64,000 bases of DNA from Palsa-504 sp963819785 (GCA_963819785.1 CAWFXW010000026.1:744001-808000); one strand, 5' to 3'. Numbered from the stretch's first letter, positions 43,154-52,413 are shown. Made by a program: numbers and translations. The notes: generated from the letters alone by a model not told the origin.

Positions 43154-44124
43154 GGTTGCGGTATCTCCTTGCTTTGCTGTGCTGTCCTTGCCGCCTGTGG
43201 CGGCGGGCCTTGCCGCCTGTGGCGGCGGGCCTTGCCGCCTGTGGCGGCGGGCGCTGCGATCTCGCGCAGGTAGTCCCAGTCCCCTGCGAACCGGTAGGAA
43301 TGCCGGGCCGGCGGCTGCGGCGCCTGCGTCTCAAGCCAGCGCACCGGCTCGCGGCCCGCGTTCCGGAAAGAGTGGACGCACCCGGCGCCGGCCCAGGCGA
43401 TGTCGCCCACCTCCAGCCGGTAGGGCTGGCCGTCGAACGTGGCATCGGTCGTGCCCGCCAGGATCAGGTAGGTCTCCTCGAACGGATGATCATGCGGCCC
43501 GGCCGACCCGTCGGCCTCATACTGCACCATGAACATGGTCTGCAGCTGAGCCCCGAGGTCGGTGTCGACCATCATCTTGACCGTGATCCCGCTGTACACC
43601 AGGCGGGCGGTCCGCATGCTGACCTCGTCCGGCGACGGACCGCTCATGCTGGCCGCCGCGATATGACCGAACGACCGCATCCGCGGATCCTTCAGATTCG
43701 GCCGAACGGCCCGTGCCTCGTGCGCCAGGTCCACGCCGATCGTGTCGCCGTGGTAGTGCCGCCGCGGCTGGGGCGCCAGCATGTCGGCCCACCGGGCGGT
43801 CACGCGGCCGGCGTTCCGCCAGGCGTGCGGCACACCGACCGGGACGAGCCCGTAGTCGTCCGGGCCGAACAGGAACGAGCCCTCCGGCGTGGTGAGCACG
43901 ACCTCGCCTTCGAGGATGAAGAAGGACTGCTCGAAGGAGTGGACGTGCCCGGGGATGCTGCCGCCCGGCTCGAGCTCGCAGATCCCGAACCCGGTGTGCA
44001 CCGCGATGGTTTGGTCATCGACGGCCGCCCAGCGACGGGCGCCGGTGGCCTCGGGAGCCCATTCCGGCGGCCCGGCGTAACGCGCTTCGCCGGCCAATCG
44101 GACCAGGTGCCGGGAGGCGGTCAC
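43150..44124 (-). CDS. Dicupin domain protein
   Basis: 324 residues with two cupin folds. Cupin 1 has the motif PGHVHSFEQSFFILEGEVVL (residues ~56-75) and VPVGVPHAWRN. Cupin 2 has GPHDHPFEETYLILAGTT and WAGAGCVHSFRN. Histidine and Glu ligands for a metal are present in both. Resembles ureidoglycine aminohydrolase- and gentisate-dioxygenase-like dicupins; the reaction is unknown. The final ~35 residues are basic and encoded by a 22-bp triple repeat. It is the first gene of an operon with the SDR gene. Confidence 0.82.
   Translation of the reverse strand: MTASRHLVRLAGEARYAGPPEWAPEATGARRWAAVDDQTIAVHTGFGICELEPGGSIPGHVHSFEQSFFILEGEVVLTTPEGSFLFGPDDYGLVPVGVPHAWRNAGRVTARWADMLAPQPRRHYHGDTIGVDLAHEARAVRPNLKDPRMRSFGHIAAASMSGPSPDEVSMRTARLVYSGITVKMMVDTDLGAQLQTMFMVQYEADGSAGPHDHPFEETYLILAGTTDATFDGQPYRLEVGDIAWAGAGCVHSFRNAGREPVRWLETQAPQPPARHSYRFAGDWDYLREIAAPAATGGKARRHRRQGPPPQAARTAQQSKEIPQP
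43186..43251. repeat. Three exact 22-bp tandem repeats at the end of the dicupin gene
   Basis: CCTTGCCGCCTGTGGCGGCG plus GG occurs three times. The unit contains the inverted repeat CCGCC-TGT-GGCGG. Because 22 is not a multiple of three, the copies are read in three frames within the dicupin gene, giving A-A-T-G-G-K-A, then R-R-H-R-R-Q-G, then P-P-P-Q-A-A-R. Confidence 0.9.
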
Positions 44125-44280
44125 GCCCTTTCCCGCCCGGTCGCGGCCAGCAGGCAGTCGAGACCGGGCCCGACCAGGTGCGTAGGCCGCCGGGTGAGGG
44201 TAGTCATGGGCACACCGCCATCTGGTGGGGTCACAGGGACAAGTGACACAGATCAGGACTCGTTCCCGTCATGTTAAGCC

Positions 44281-44433
44281 AGCGTGGGGCGGCACCGGGG
44301 TTTGCGTCCGGAGCATGCCGCGGTGGCGCACGCGGTGGCTCAGGGCGCGACGCTGGCCGGTTTCCAGCCCCAGGACGACGTGCGCGTCTGCCTCGACCCG
44401 GCGGGCCACCCGTTCTGCCTGTACCTGAGCTGA
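44281..44433 (+). pseudogene. C-terminal fragment of a VOC/glyoxalase-family protein
   Basis: A frame ending at TGA 44431-44433 reads H-A-A-V-A-H-A-V-A-Q-G-A-T-L-A, then F-Q-P-Q-D-D-V-R-V-C-L-D-P-A-G-H-P-F-C-L-Y. This is the typical C-terminal end of glyoxalase-like (VOC) proteins. No complete protein or start is present upstream: the frame is open only to about 44281, with no coding similarity before. It is a remnant of a deleted gene. Confidence 0.6.
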
Positions 44434-44458
44434 CGCCGCTCGGTTCCTGGCCCCGGGC

Positions 44459-45319
44459 TCACTCGTCGGGGAGGTCGGCGGCGATCTGGGTGAGCAGGTC
44501 CAGGCTTTCGTCGGGCGGCAGTGCCGCGTCGCGCAGCCGCCGGTAGAGCTGTTCGTAGGACTGCACGTCGGCGGGGTCGGTGAGGATCAGGTCGGAGGTC
44601 ACCGTGTCGACGGCGACCACGGCGGGATCACCGGGATCGGGATAGGTGTAGGTCGAGAACGTGCAACGCGGCACGGCGTAGTCCGCGATCCGCGCGTGCA
44701 CCGGCAGCACGCGGACGGTGACCTTCGGCTCGCCGTTCACCGTGGTGGCCAGATAGTAGAGCTGCTTCTTGACTACCTCGGGCGGGGCGGCCAGGCGGCT
44801 GACCGCCGCCTCGTCGACGATGGCCTCGTAGGTCGGCCCGCCGGGCCGGCGCAGCATGCGCTGGCGCCCGGCGCGCCCGGCGAGCACGCCGTCGGCGTTC
44901 GGGTTCCCGGGCTTGAGTATGACCTCCGCGTCGACCCGGGCCCGGACGAAGTCCGGGATCTGGAGCAGCCCGGGCACGAAGGTCTGCTGATACTCGCAGA
45001 TGGCCGCCGCGCCCGCCTCCAGGTTGGCGTACAGCGCCTGGCGCTCGCCCATCGTCTTGTTGGACTCCCACCAGCCGCGCTCCCCCGCCTCACGGGCGAT
45101 GGTGACGATCTGCGTCCAGCGGTCGCCGTCGACCCCCACGGAATCCAGGATGGCGATGATGTCGGCCTGGTCGACGACGTGCCCGTTCTCCAGCCGCGAG
45201 ATATCGGCCCGGGAGCGGCCTATCTGTTTGCCCAGCTGGTCAGCGGTCAGCCCGGCTTCAGCGCGCAGCGCCCGCACCTCGGCGGCCAGCCGCAACCGAC
45301 GCACGTAGGGGCTGATCAT
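44459..45319 (-). CDS. Helix-turn-helix regulator with DUF5753 (WhiJ/Scr1-like)
   Basis: 286 residues. The XRE-type HTH (residues ~12-65) reads LAAEVRALRAEAGLTADQLGKQIGRSRADISRLENG. The C-terminal DUF5753 domain (residues ~100-275) begins AAICEYQQTFVPGLLQIPDFVRA and includes VVDEAAVSRL-like EAIVDEAAVSRLAAPPEVV. In actinobacteria such proteins pair with DUF397 proteins to regulate development and antibiotics (WhiJ and relatives). A DUF397 gene lies 212 bp upstream on the same strand, in reverse order to the usual HTH-then-DUF397 layout. Confidence 0.88.
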   Translation of the reverse strand: MISPYVRRLRLAAEVRALRAEAGLTADQLGKQIGRSRADISRLENGHVVDQADIIAILDSVGVDGDRWTQIVTIAREAGERGWWESNKTMGERQALYANLEAGAAAICEYQQTFVPGLLQIPDFVRARVDAEVILKPGNPNADGVLAGRAGRQRMLRRPGGPTYEAIVDEAAVSRLAAPPEVVKKQLYYLATTVNGEPKVTVRVLPVHARIADYAVPRCTFSTYTYPDPGDPAVVAVDTVTSDLILTDPADVQSYEQLYRRLRDAALPPDESLDLLTQIAADLPDE

Positions 45320-45531
45320 CCACGTCCTCCCACGGCCCGACGGCTGACCATCACCGAGTGCTGTACCGGATCAATGAATGTCCCAATTATTGATTCGCAC
45401 AGCGATGATCACAAGTCCGACAGGCATCCTAGACCGGCGGATTGCGGATAACGGTGGCCGACGGGCGCCGACCGCGGTCGGCTGCGGTAGGTGAGGCGGG
45501 TGTGGTTGGGGTGACGGGTCGGGCCCGGGAG

Positions 45532-45726
45532 TCACTTGATCCGGCTGAGGAACTCCCGCCAGGCGGTCGCGGTGAACTCCAGCACGGGCCCGCGCCCGTT
45601 CGCCTTGGTGTCCCGGACCCCGACCACCGAGCCCGCACCGTCGCGAGCGGAGGCGAGTTCGACACAGCTATTGCCATCCCCGCTGTAGCTGGACGTGCGC
45701 CAGCCGGCAAATTTGTCGTCGCTCAT
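45532..45726 (-). CDS. DUF397 domain-containing protein
   Basis: 64 residues, the usual size. Signature elements are W-R-T-S-S-Y-S-G-D-G-N-S-C-V-E-L (FAGWRTSSYSGDGNSCVELA), VGVRDTKANGRGPVLEFTATAWREFLSRIK. These small proteins act as partners of XRE/DUF5753 regulators, as in the WhiJ system. It is upstream of the HTH gene with a 212-bp AT-rich spacer that probably holds the HTH promoter. Confidence 0.9.
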   Translation of the reverse strand: MSDDKFAGWRTSSYSGDGNSCVELASARDGAGSVVGVRDTKANGRGPVLEFTATAWREFLSRIK

Positions 45727-46040
45727 GGTGGTCCCCTTGGATTTTCTGTTCCGTCGCGGATGCCGAAACGGCAGAGTTTCGCGAACAGTCCGAAACCTTG
45801 CACGTTCAGGTTACTCAGGTAAGAGCTGTTCGTGTACTGGGTTTGAATTCTAGATCTGGGCGGATTCTGGCCAGTGGCGCCGCCCTGACCAGCAGCGGCT
45901 CTCGAGCCGGGGACCGCGCCAGCCCGCCGTCGGGGCGTAGACTGCCCGCGGCCTGGCGGGTTGCGAGCCTCCCGCGCACCGAAAGATAATGAAAACGTTT
46001 GCTGATCCCGGACTGTACGGGCGTGACGGAGGAAAACGCT
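45727..46040. promoter_or_regulatory. Divergent promoter region of DUF397 and the methyltransferase
   Basis: A 314-bp spacer without a credible gene. The DUF397 gene points left and the methyltransferase right. AT-rich stretches occur near 45780-45850 and 45985-46005 (AAAGATAATGAAAACG). The methyltransferase Shine-Dalgarno GGAGG is at 46027-46031. Confidence 0.4.
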
Positions 46041-46872
46041 GTGACCAGCAACGGGGCCCCCGCCGGGAGTGTTGAACCGGCCGAGATCGACACGTCCAAG
46101 GCTCATGCGGCGCGCGTCTACGACTACCTGCTCGGCGGCAAGGCCAACTTCAAGGTCGACCGCGAGGCGGCGGCGATCACATACGCGGCCTTCCCGGGCG
46201 GGATCGAAGGGGTGCGCGCCGACGTGCGAGAGCACCGGGCGGCTCTCGGCCGGGTGGTGCGGTACTTCGTCCAGGACGGGGTCACGCAGTTCCTCGACAT
46301 CGGCACCGGCATTCCCAAGCAGAACAACGTGCACGAGGTCGCGGCGGCCGAGGAGGCGGCCGACCCGCGGATCGTGTACGTCGACTGGGATCCGATCGTG
46401 CTGGCGCACGCGCACCAGCTGCTACGGGGCACGCGGGAAGGCGCGGTCAGCTACATCTACGGGGACCTGCACGACCCCCGGCCGATCCTGCGCGAGGCGG
46501 CCAAGACGCTCGATTTCAGCCGTCCCGTGGCCATCATGCTGTTCGGCATCCTGCACTTCTTCAGCGACGCCGACGACCCGCGCGGCGTGATCGGCCAGCT
46601 CCTGGATCCGCTGCCGGCCGGCAGCGGACTGGCGCTGTCGCACCTGGCCAGCGACCTGCATCCGGAGGAAATGTCCGAGGCGTTCAGCCGGCTGAACGCG
46701 CGCATGGCCGAGACGGTCACGTTGCGCACCCGCGACGAGGTCGCGGCGCTGCTGACCGGGCTGGACCTGGTTCGAGCCGGGCGTGGTGCAGGCCACCAGC
46801 TGGCGGCCGGACCCGGGCGCGGCCACGCCTGCCTCGCAGGTCTGGATGGGGGTCGGGCGCAAGGCCGGCTGA
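46041..46872 (+). CDS. SAM-dependent methyltransferase (DUF574 family), frameshifted near the end
   Basis: About 276 residues after repair. The family signature ARVYDYLLGGKANFKVDREAA is near residue 18. The SAM-binding motif I is TQFLDIGTGIPKQNNVHEVA and the later IMLFGILHFFSDADDPRGVI follows. Motif GLDLVEPGVVQATSWRPD becomes readable only after removing one T at 46771/46772, after which the frame runs to TGA 46870-46872 (WMGVGRKAG). As sequenced the product would be 345 residues with a junk tail. The start is GTG 46041 after GGAGGAAAACGCT. Substrate unknown; the family is expanded in actinobacteria. Confidence 0.85.
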
Positions 46873-47111
46873 GGCGGCCTTCGCCGCGCTGCCGCCGAAG
46901 GCTACGGCGACTACCGCCGGAGGCCGCGGCGAATGCCGCCGGAGGCCCTGCGGCGAATGCCGCTGAAGGCCCCGCGGCGAATGCCGTCATAGGCATTGCG
47001 CGAGTGCTGATACTGATAGATACTCAGGATGTTTCTAGATTCTGTGCTGAACGCTTGCATAAACAGAACATTAATTAGCTCAGTATGAGCGCCTGTCGCG
47101 AAGGGTAAGGA
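46873..47111 (+). promoter_or_regulatory. Spacer with degenerate 24-bp repeats and an AT-rich promoter-like end
   Basis: At 46905-46990 the motif GGAGGCCCTGCGGCGAATGC type unit occurs about three times with small changes. Bases 46995-47090 are AT-rich, with TTGCATAAACAGAACATTAATTAG-like sequence ending 26 bp before the ATP-binding protein gene; it likely contains that gene's promoter. No gene is seen. Confidence 0.45.
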
Positions 47112-47708
47112 ATGCCCAGACCGCTTCCCGATGTCGCGACCGGCCGTCCCGTCCCGCACCATCGCGCGATCGCCGAACTCGACGCCTGGCACCGCCTGGT
47201 CATCTGCGGTCGGCCCGAGCAGGTCAGTGTGGCCCGCGCGTTCATCAGGCAGGTGCTCGGGGTGGGCCATCCCGGCACCGAGCGGGCGACGCTCCTGACG
47301 TCCGAACTGGTCACCAACAGCGTCAACCACAGCGACTCGCGCCTGGAGGGCGGGACCATCACGGTCACGGTCCGGACCACCCCCGGCCGCGTGCGGGTCG
47401 AGGTTCAGGACGACGGCGGCCCCACCGCGCCGACCATGCGCCGCGACGACGACCTGGCCGAGGCGGGACGCGGCCTGCGGCTGGTCGACGCCTACGCGCT
47501 CACCTGGGACTACCACCAGGTCGGGACGCGCATGGTGACGTGGTTCGAGTGCGTGGCCGAGCCGCTGCCATTATGGTCCGTTCGGGATAAAAAGGGACTT
47601 AACGGGCTTCCTCCGAGCCGTCCTGTGCCCAGAGCGTGTGGAACACGCCGTCACGGTCCGTACGACGGTAGGTGTGCGCGCCGAAGTAGTCGCGCAGGCC
47701 CTGGATGA
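47112..47708 (+). CDS. ATP-binding protein of the anti-sigma factor / HATPase_c type
   Basis: 198 residues as read. Residues 30-150 form an RsbW/SpoIIAB-like GHKL domain: LTSELVTNSVNHSDSRL (N box), VEVQDDGGPTAP (G1-like) and AEAGRGLRLVDAYALTW (G2). It probably binds ATP and regulates a sigma factor or a histidine kinase-like partner. The last ~45 residues after FECVAEPLPLW are basic and overlap the 3' end of gnd on the opposite strand by 110 bp, so the protein may end earlier if one base of the AAAAAGGGA run (47590) is wrong. Confidence 0.85.
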   Translation: MPRPLPDVATGRPVPHHRAIAELDAWHRLVICGRPEQVSVARAFIRQVLGVGHPGTERATLLTSELVTNSVNHSDSRLEGGTITVTVRTTPGRVRVEVQDDGGPTAPTMRRDDDLAEAGRGLRLVDAYALTWDYHQVGTRMVTWFECVAEPLPLWSVRDKKGLNGLPPSRPVPRACGTRRHGPYDGRCARRSSRAGPG

Positions 47709-49047
47709 GGGCGGCGGGCAGGCGCTCGGCGCGCAGCGCGTCGTAGTAGGCGAGCGCGGCCGAGAAGCCGGGGACGGGGATGCCCAGGCGCGCGGCGGTG
47801 GCCACGACGTTGCGCCAGGCATCCTGCGCCTGCTCGATCTCCTTGACGAAGTCGGCGTCGGTCAGCAGCGTGGGCAGCTCGGGGCTGGCCTGGTAGGCAG
47901 CGCGGATCCGGTCCAGGAACCTGGCCCGGATGATGCAGCCGCCGCGCCAGATGGTGGCCATCTGGCCCAGGTCGATGTGCCAGTCGTACTCGCGGCTGCC
48001 GACGTCCATCATGTTCCAGCCCTGCGCGTAGGAGACCAGCTTGGACGCGTACAGGGCCTGCTCGATCTGGTCGGAGAACTCGGCGCTTGGGGCCGGGGCT
48101 GCCCGGTTTGATGAATGCCGCGGGCCCGGCAGTCCGCGGGAGGCGGCCCGCAGGTCGGCGTGGCCGGACAGGGACCGGGCGAAGACCGCCTCGGCGATGC
48201 CGCTGACCGGGACGCCCAGGTCGAGCGCGTCCTGCACGGTCCAGCGGCCGGTGCCCTTCTGTTCGGCCTGGTCGAGCACGATGTCGGCGAAGGGCTTGCC
48301 CGTGGTCGCGTCGGTGTGAGCCAGGACTTCGGCGGTGATCTCGATCAGATAGGAGTTCAGCCTGCCGGTGTTCCAGGTCCGGAACGTCTCGGCGGCCTGG
48401 GCGGGCTCTTGGCCGACGGCGTGGCGGAGCAGATCGTAGGCCTCGGCGATGAGCTGCATGTCGGCGTACTCGATGCCGTTGTGGACCATCTTGACGAAAT
48501 GGCCGGCGCCGTCGGGTCCGATGTGGGTGCAGCAGGGTGTTCCGTCGACGTGGGCGCTGATGTTTTCCAGCATGGGGCCTAGGGCCTGGTACGACTCCTG
48601 CGATCCGCCCGGCATGATGGACGGGCCGTGCAGCGCGCCCTCCTCACCGCCGGAGACGCCCATGCCGACGAAGTGCAGGTTGGTCTGTCGCAGGGCCGCT
48701 TCGCGGCGGCGGGTATCGAGGAAATGGGCGTTGCCGCCGTCGATGAGCATGTCCCCCGGTTCGAGCAGCGGGGCGAACTCGTCGATCACCGCGTCGGTGG
48801 CCTGGCCCGCGTTGACCATGATGAGCAGGCGGCGCGGGCGCTCCAGGGCCTGAACGAACATGCCCGGGTCGGTGGCCGGGACGAAGGTGCCCTCATGACC
48901 GAACTGGTCCACCGTGTCGGTGACGCGGGAGGCGGTACGGTTGTGCAGGGCGACGGTGTAGCCGTGGCGGGCGAAGTTGCGGGCCAGGTTGCGGCCCATC
49001 ACGCCTAGTCCGGTGACGCCGATCTGCGCTGCTGCGTGTTCGGGCAT
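47599..49047 (-). CDS. gndA: 6-phosphogluconate dehydrogenase, decarboxylating
   Basis: 482 residues. It oxidises and decarboxylates 6-phosphogluconate to ribulose 5-phosphate, making NADPH in the pentose phosphate pathway. The N-terminal Rossmann part reads IGVTGLGVMGRNLARNFARHGYTVALHNR. The signature ends in HFVGMGVSGGEEGALHGPSIMPGG and VKMVHNGIEYADMQLIAEAY with the catalytic Lys and Glu. The C-terminal helical domain reads FSAALAYYDALRAERLPAALIQGLRDYFGAHTYRRTD. Length fits the long, NADP-dependent class. Ends close to the ATP-binding protein gene (convergent). Confidence 0.96.
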   Translation of the reverse strand: MPEHAAAQIGVTGLGVMGRNLARNFARHGYTVALHNRTASRVTDTVDQFGHEGTFVPATDPGMFVQALERPRRLLIMVNAGQATDAVIDEFAPLLEPGDMLIDGGNAHFLDTRRREAALRQTNLHFVGMGVSGGEEGALHGPSIMPGGSQESYQALGPMLENISAHVDGTPCCTHIGPDGAGHFVKMVHNGIEYADMQLIAEAYDLLRHAVGQEPAQAAETFRTWNTGRLNSYLIEITAEVLAHTDATTGKPFADIVLDQAEQKGTGRWTVQDALDLGVPVSGIAEAVFARSLSGHADLRAASRGLPGPRHSSNRAAPAPSAEFSDQIEQALYASKLVSYAQGWNMMDVGSREYDWHIDLGQMATIWRGGCIIRARFLDRIRAAYQASPELPTLLTDADFVKEIEQAQDAWRNVVATAARLGIPVPGFSAALAYYDALRAERLPAALIQGLRDYFGAHTYRRTDRDGVFHTLWAQDGSEEAR

Positions 49048-49325
49048 CTGCTGCTCGTCTCCTCCCGGTTGGCTGTCTGGATCACTATGCCATTCCCGGG
49101 GGTCACGCTGCCGGGGCGGAGGACGACGGCGCCGGCTGGCGAGATCTGCACCACGATTGACTTCGGGCTGTTCCGGCGGTTCTCCTGGCTGGAGGGGCAG
49201 GAGGACGGGACGTTCCGGCTGCCGGCGGGGCAGCCCGGGTGCCGGTGATGTACTCGCTGCGGGCTTCCGCGGCGGGGAGACGGTACGCTACGGGGTGACA
49301 GCAGCCTCGGTGCGAGGTGGTTGCT

Positions 49326-49403
<78 letters not shown>

Positions 49404-49888
49404 AATGGCTTTTTTCGATTTTGTTTTCTTGCATGTCTGCGCTGTACGTCTGGTACCGGGCTGCAAGTCTGCCGATGCAACGTTCTTCCAGCTCAATTAC
49501 AATTATTGAACTTAGTTATGTTGACGTCAGGGACTGGTGGGACTACCCGCCGTTCTACCCAAAATGCCCTCAGCTTTAAGAGCCGTTAGAACGCCACGTT
49601 GACCGGTTCGTGGCCGCTGCGCCAGTGAGACTTGATGCACCGGCGGGGCAGAGGTGTGGCTTGGCGGCCTCCGGAACGGACGCTGGCCGCCGCGCTGAAA
49701 CGCGCGCTCATGCCGCCGATCGGTGTTTCGTATGATCGGGCTGTGGCGGCGGGTCCCGGCGGACTCGCGCCACTTTATGTTGCCGGCAGGCGTCGCGGTC
49801 CGTCTGCACCAGGGCGGCCTGGAGGAGTCAGTAGCGGGCGGTCTGCAGGCAGATTCTGGTCATGGTGCAGGCGCATACACTGGTAGTA
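49404..49888. other. Gene-free 485 bp after tRNA-Gly
   Basis: Lower-GC DNA (for example TTTTTTCGATTTTG at 49408) near the left island end. Open frames at 49632 and 49723 lack coding character or a ribosome site. Likely remnant DNA of the element, with the promoter of the next gene at its right end. Confidence 0.4.
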
Positions 49889-50116
49889 ATGAAGCCTGCC
49901 CGCGCCGCGACCCGGCGCTACCTGCCCACAAGTCCCTTCGCCCCGCCCGTGGTTCCGCCTGTCGGCCAGTTCGCCATGCAGGATCAGGTGACTCACGATA
50001 AGTACGGCCTTGGCCGGGTCATCGGCGTGGAGGATGATGATGCTGCCCTGGTCATCGATTTCGGTTCACGTCAAGTACGGATCATGACGCCCTTCGCCAA
50101 GCTGACCCGGCTCTGA
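49889..50116 (+). CDS. Small conserved protein with a UvrD-C/CarD-like Tudor-type domain
   Basis: 75 residues from ATG 49889. The N-terminus is Arg/Pro-rich and the C-terminus reads VTHDKYGLGRVIGVEDDDAALVIDFGSRQVRIMTPFAKLTRL, resembling the small beta-barrel (Tudor-like) domain at the C-terminus of UvrD/PcrA and in CarD, which bind RNA polymerase. Known as a conserved actinobacterial family of unknown function. There is no Shine-Dalgarno; TACACT ends 7 nt before the ATG, suggesting a leaderless mRNA. First gene of the island. Confidence 0.7.
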   Translation: MKPARAATRRYLPTSPFAPPVVPPVGQFAMQDQVTHDKYGLGRVIGVEDDDAALVIDFGSRQVRIMTPFAKLTRL

Positions 50117-50289
50117 TACCGCCGGCGGAGGCGCCGCTGCGCCGCGTCCCGTGCCAGACCGGGATCCCCGCTGGCGGACGGAGGGGCTGTGCGCAGACGG
50201 TCACGTATCGCACTCACATGCCGCGTGGAGTGCGTACGGCGCAAGCCCAGGGCGAGATCACTCCGGCTAGGCTGGCATGATGGAGGCAC

Positions 50290-50460
50290 ATGAGTAAGTC
50301 ACCGTCCCGCCGCTTCCCAGTGACCGTTACCCAGCTGCCGGTCACCCGTTGCGAGATCTGCCAGTGCACCGTGGCGTACCGGCCCGGCCGCCTCAGTGAG
50401 GTCCTGACCGAGCATTACCGCCGTGCCCATCCCGAAGTGCTCGGCGTCCCTTTGCAGTAG
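50290..50460 (+). CDS. 56-residue protein with a C2H2-like zinc-finger pattern
   Basis: Starts at ATG 50290, preceded by GGAGG 3 bases before. The sequence contains R-C-E-I-C-Q-C-T-V and, 24 residues later, H-Y-R-R-A-H-P, giving C-x2-C-x(~22)-H-x4-H. This is a treble-clef or C2H2 type metal site typical of small DNA- or protein-binding peptides. No family name is assigned. It is the second gene of the island and has good coding composition. Confidence 0.65.
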   Translation: MSKSPSRRFPVTVTQLPVTRCEICQCTVAYRPGRLSEVLTEHYRRAHPEVLGVPLQ

Positions 50461-50723
50461 CCCTCCGCAGGCTGCCGCATCACCCCTGGTGCCGTCACCG
50501 GCGTCGATCGCCCCCGGGCGACCTTGCGCGAGCCGGGCGGACAGCGCCAGCGGTCACGCAGTGCGGCCACCCCTCGTCAGAGGCCCCGCACAGAGAACCG
50601 CCTATGACCGGCACACCTCACGGCCAGCGGTGCTGTCTTCTCCCGAGTCCGAATGGGTGATCTGTGCCCGGCCCGCCATCCGCGCGGGCCGGGTTCGGGG
50701 TCGCGCACGACAGGCATCCGCGG

Positions 50724-51060
50724 TCACCGGGCTGCCGTGTCTGCCGGCATCGAGGGTGGTCTGCGGAGCCGGTCGCCCGCCCAGCGGCCCGGTGCGGTGA
50801 GCGCGATCCACAGCGGATTGCTGATGACCACCCAGAGCAGGGAGGCCCGGCGCTGACAGGCGCACCACCGCCGCGTGCGCCGGCCCGTCACCGTGACCGG
50901 TAACGGCCGCAGGCCCGGCAGCGGCGCTCCTGCGCACCCGCCGCATCACGTACCGGTTCACTGGCTCCCCGGCCACCAGGATCACCGGGGACAAGGTGAT
51001 TGTCAGCGGCCACACGGCAAGGGAGAGGGCCGCCTGGGTGACCGGCCATGCATGCTTCAT
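50724..51060 (-). CDS. Small two-segment membrane protein, frameshifted
   Basis: The ATG at 51060 opens M-K-H-A-W-P-V-T-Q-A-A-L-S-L-A-V-W-P-L-T, continuing to a hydrophobic stretch and VNRYVMRRVRR. In the +1 frame the gene continues APLPGLRPLPVTVTGRRTRR and RASLLWVVISNPLWIALTAPG (second membrane segment) to a stop at 50724-50726. Removing one base around 50930 joins them into a protein of about 111 residues. No family recognised. It lies between two plus-strand genes of the island. Confidence 0.55.
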
Positions 51061-51318
51061 CCAGCCAGCATAGAACCGCGCCGATCACCGGCGAGAACGA
51101 TGGTGAACAGCCTCCCGGGACGCCGACCGGAACCCGGATCAACATGACCTGCCAGCCTGTGACCAGCGTGCCGCGACCGCCGCTTCCGGGCAACCGCCGA
51201 GCCGCCTGGGCGATTGGCGACTCACCGGCGATCACCGGCCGAGATGCGCAGATCACGAGCCTCTGCGCGTCCGAGGCCGACCGGATCTGCCGAGAAGCGG
51301 ACGTTGATACGGCTCGGC

Positions 51319-52197
51319 TCAGCCCTGTCCCTGGAGTAGCTGCGCCAAGCTGGTGGCTGGGTGTCCGGTGAGATCGGGTATCGCGTTGGTGACGGCGGCG
51401 AGGGATCCGTCGGCGATCGCGGTGTAGGTCGAGACCCAGGCGTCGAGCTGCCAGTCGGGGGCGTCGTAGGCGGCGCGCCGGGAAGCGTACGCCTCCTCGA
51501 CGGTTTCCGGCTGGTAGGTGACGGTGCGGCCGGTCGCCGCGGTGAGCGTGGCAGCGACCTCGGCGAGCATGAGCGATTGCGGTCCGGTCAGCTCGTAGGT
51601 GCGATCGACGTGACTCCCGGAATCCTGCAGCACGGCGACGGCCGCGTCGGCGATGTCGTCTTGGGCCACAGCCGCCACCCGGCCGTCGCCAGCGGGCCCG
51701 CGGATGACTCCCTCGTCGCCGGTCATCATCGGGAAAAAGTCCGCGTACAGGTTGTCGCGCAGGAACGTGAACGGGATCCCGCGGGTGCGGATGTGCTGCT
51801 CGGTGGCCCAGTGGTCGCGGGCGAGGGTGAAGGTGGCGTCGACTGCGGCGCCATAGAAGGAGACGTAGATGAGGTGGGCGATACCAGCGTCGGCGGCGGC
51901 ATCGATGAACGTCCGATGCTGGTCAACGCGGTCCGGGGTCTCGGACGCGGACACCATGAGCACGGTGCCGACGCCGGTCAACGCCTCTCGCACGGCGTTG
52001 GCATCATCGAAGGGCGCCCGGACAGTGCTGGCTGCGGGCAGCTGGGGCGCCCGCGCAGGATCGCGTACGAGCAGCCGTTGCGGCCTACCGGAAGCAGCGA
52101 GCCGTCGGGCGACGCGCCCACCGAGCCGCCCGGTCGCACCGGTGATCGCGATGGGTCTTCCCGAACCGCTGCGCGTTGGCGGTAGCGAAGTCGTCAC
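51319..52197 (-). CDS. NAD(P)-binding NmrA-like oxidoreductase
   Basis: 292 residues. A Rossmann fold with IAITGATGRLGGRVARRLAASGRP (G-x-x-G-x-x-G), LLVRDPARAPQLP, and NmrA/YtfG-like features such as VSFYGAAVDATFTLARDHWATEQHIRTRGIPFTFLRDN and YELTGPQSLMLAEVAATL. These are quinone-oxidoreductase or redox-sensor proteins with an atypical active site (no YxxxK). Within the island, minus strand; its own promoter must lie in 52198-52413. Confidence 0.82.
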   Translation of the reverse strand: MTTSLPPTRSGSGRPIAITGATGRLGGRVARRLAASGRPQRLLVRDPARAPQLPAASTVRAPFDDANAVREALTGVGTVLMVSASETPDRVDQHRTFIDAAADAGIAHLIYVSFYGAAVDATFTLARDHWATEQHIRTRGIPFTFLRDNLYADFFPMMTGDEGVIRGPAGDGRVAAVAQDDIADAAVAVLQDSGSHVDRTYELTGPQSLMLAEVAATLTAATGRTVTYQPETVEEAYASRRAAYDAPDWQLDAWVSTYTAIADGSLAAVTNAIPDLTGHPATSLAQLLQGQG

Positions 52198-52413
52198 GGT
52201 TCAGTCCTATCAGCAATGGCACCTGGCAGAACCGTCCTGTCATGCCGCCAACAGGGTCGAGCACCGTAGGCACGGCGGGACCTGGGCCCCTGCCGTGTGG
52301 CCAGTCGGCAGCCCTGAACTCCGCCGACCGAGGGCGGAGGCTGAGGGAAGCTCGTCACGGGAAGGAGTTCGTCTCTGTCCGCCCGCGCAAGGATCCGCCG
52401 ATAGGGTTGACCG

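Noticed and set aside
43186..43251. Short palindromic repeats resembling a CRISPR array
   Set aside because: The units are directly adjacent without spacers, only three copies, inside a coding gene, and no cas genes are present.
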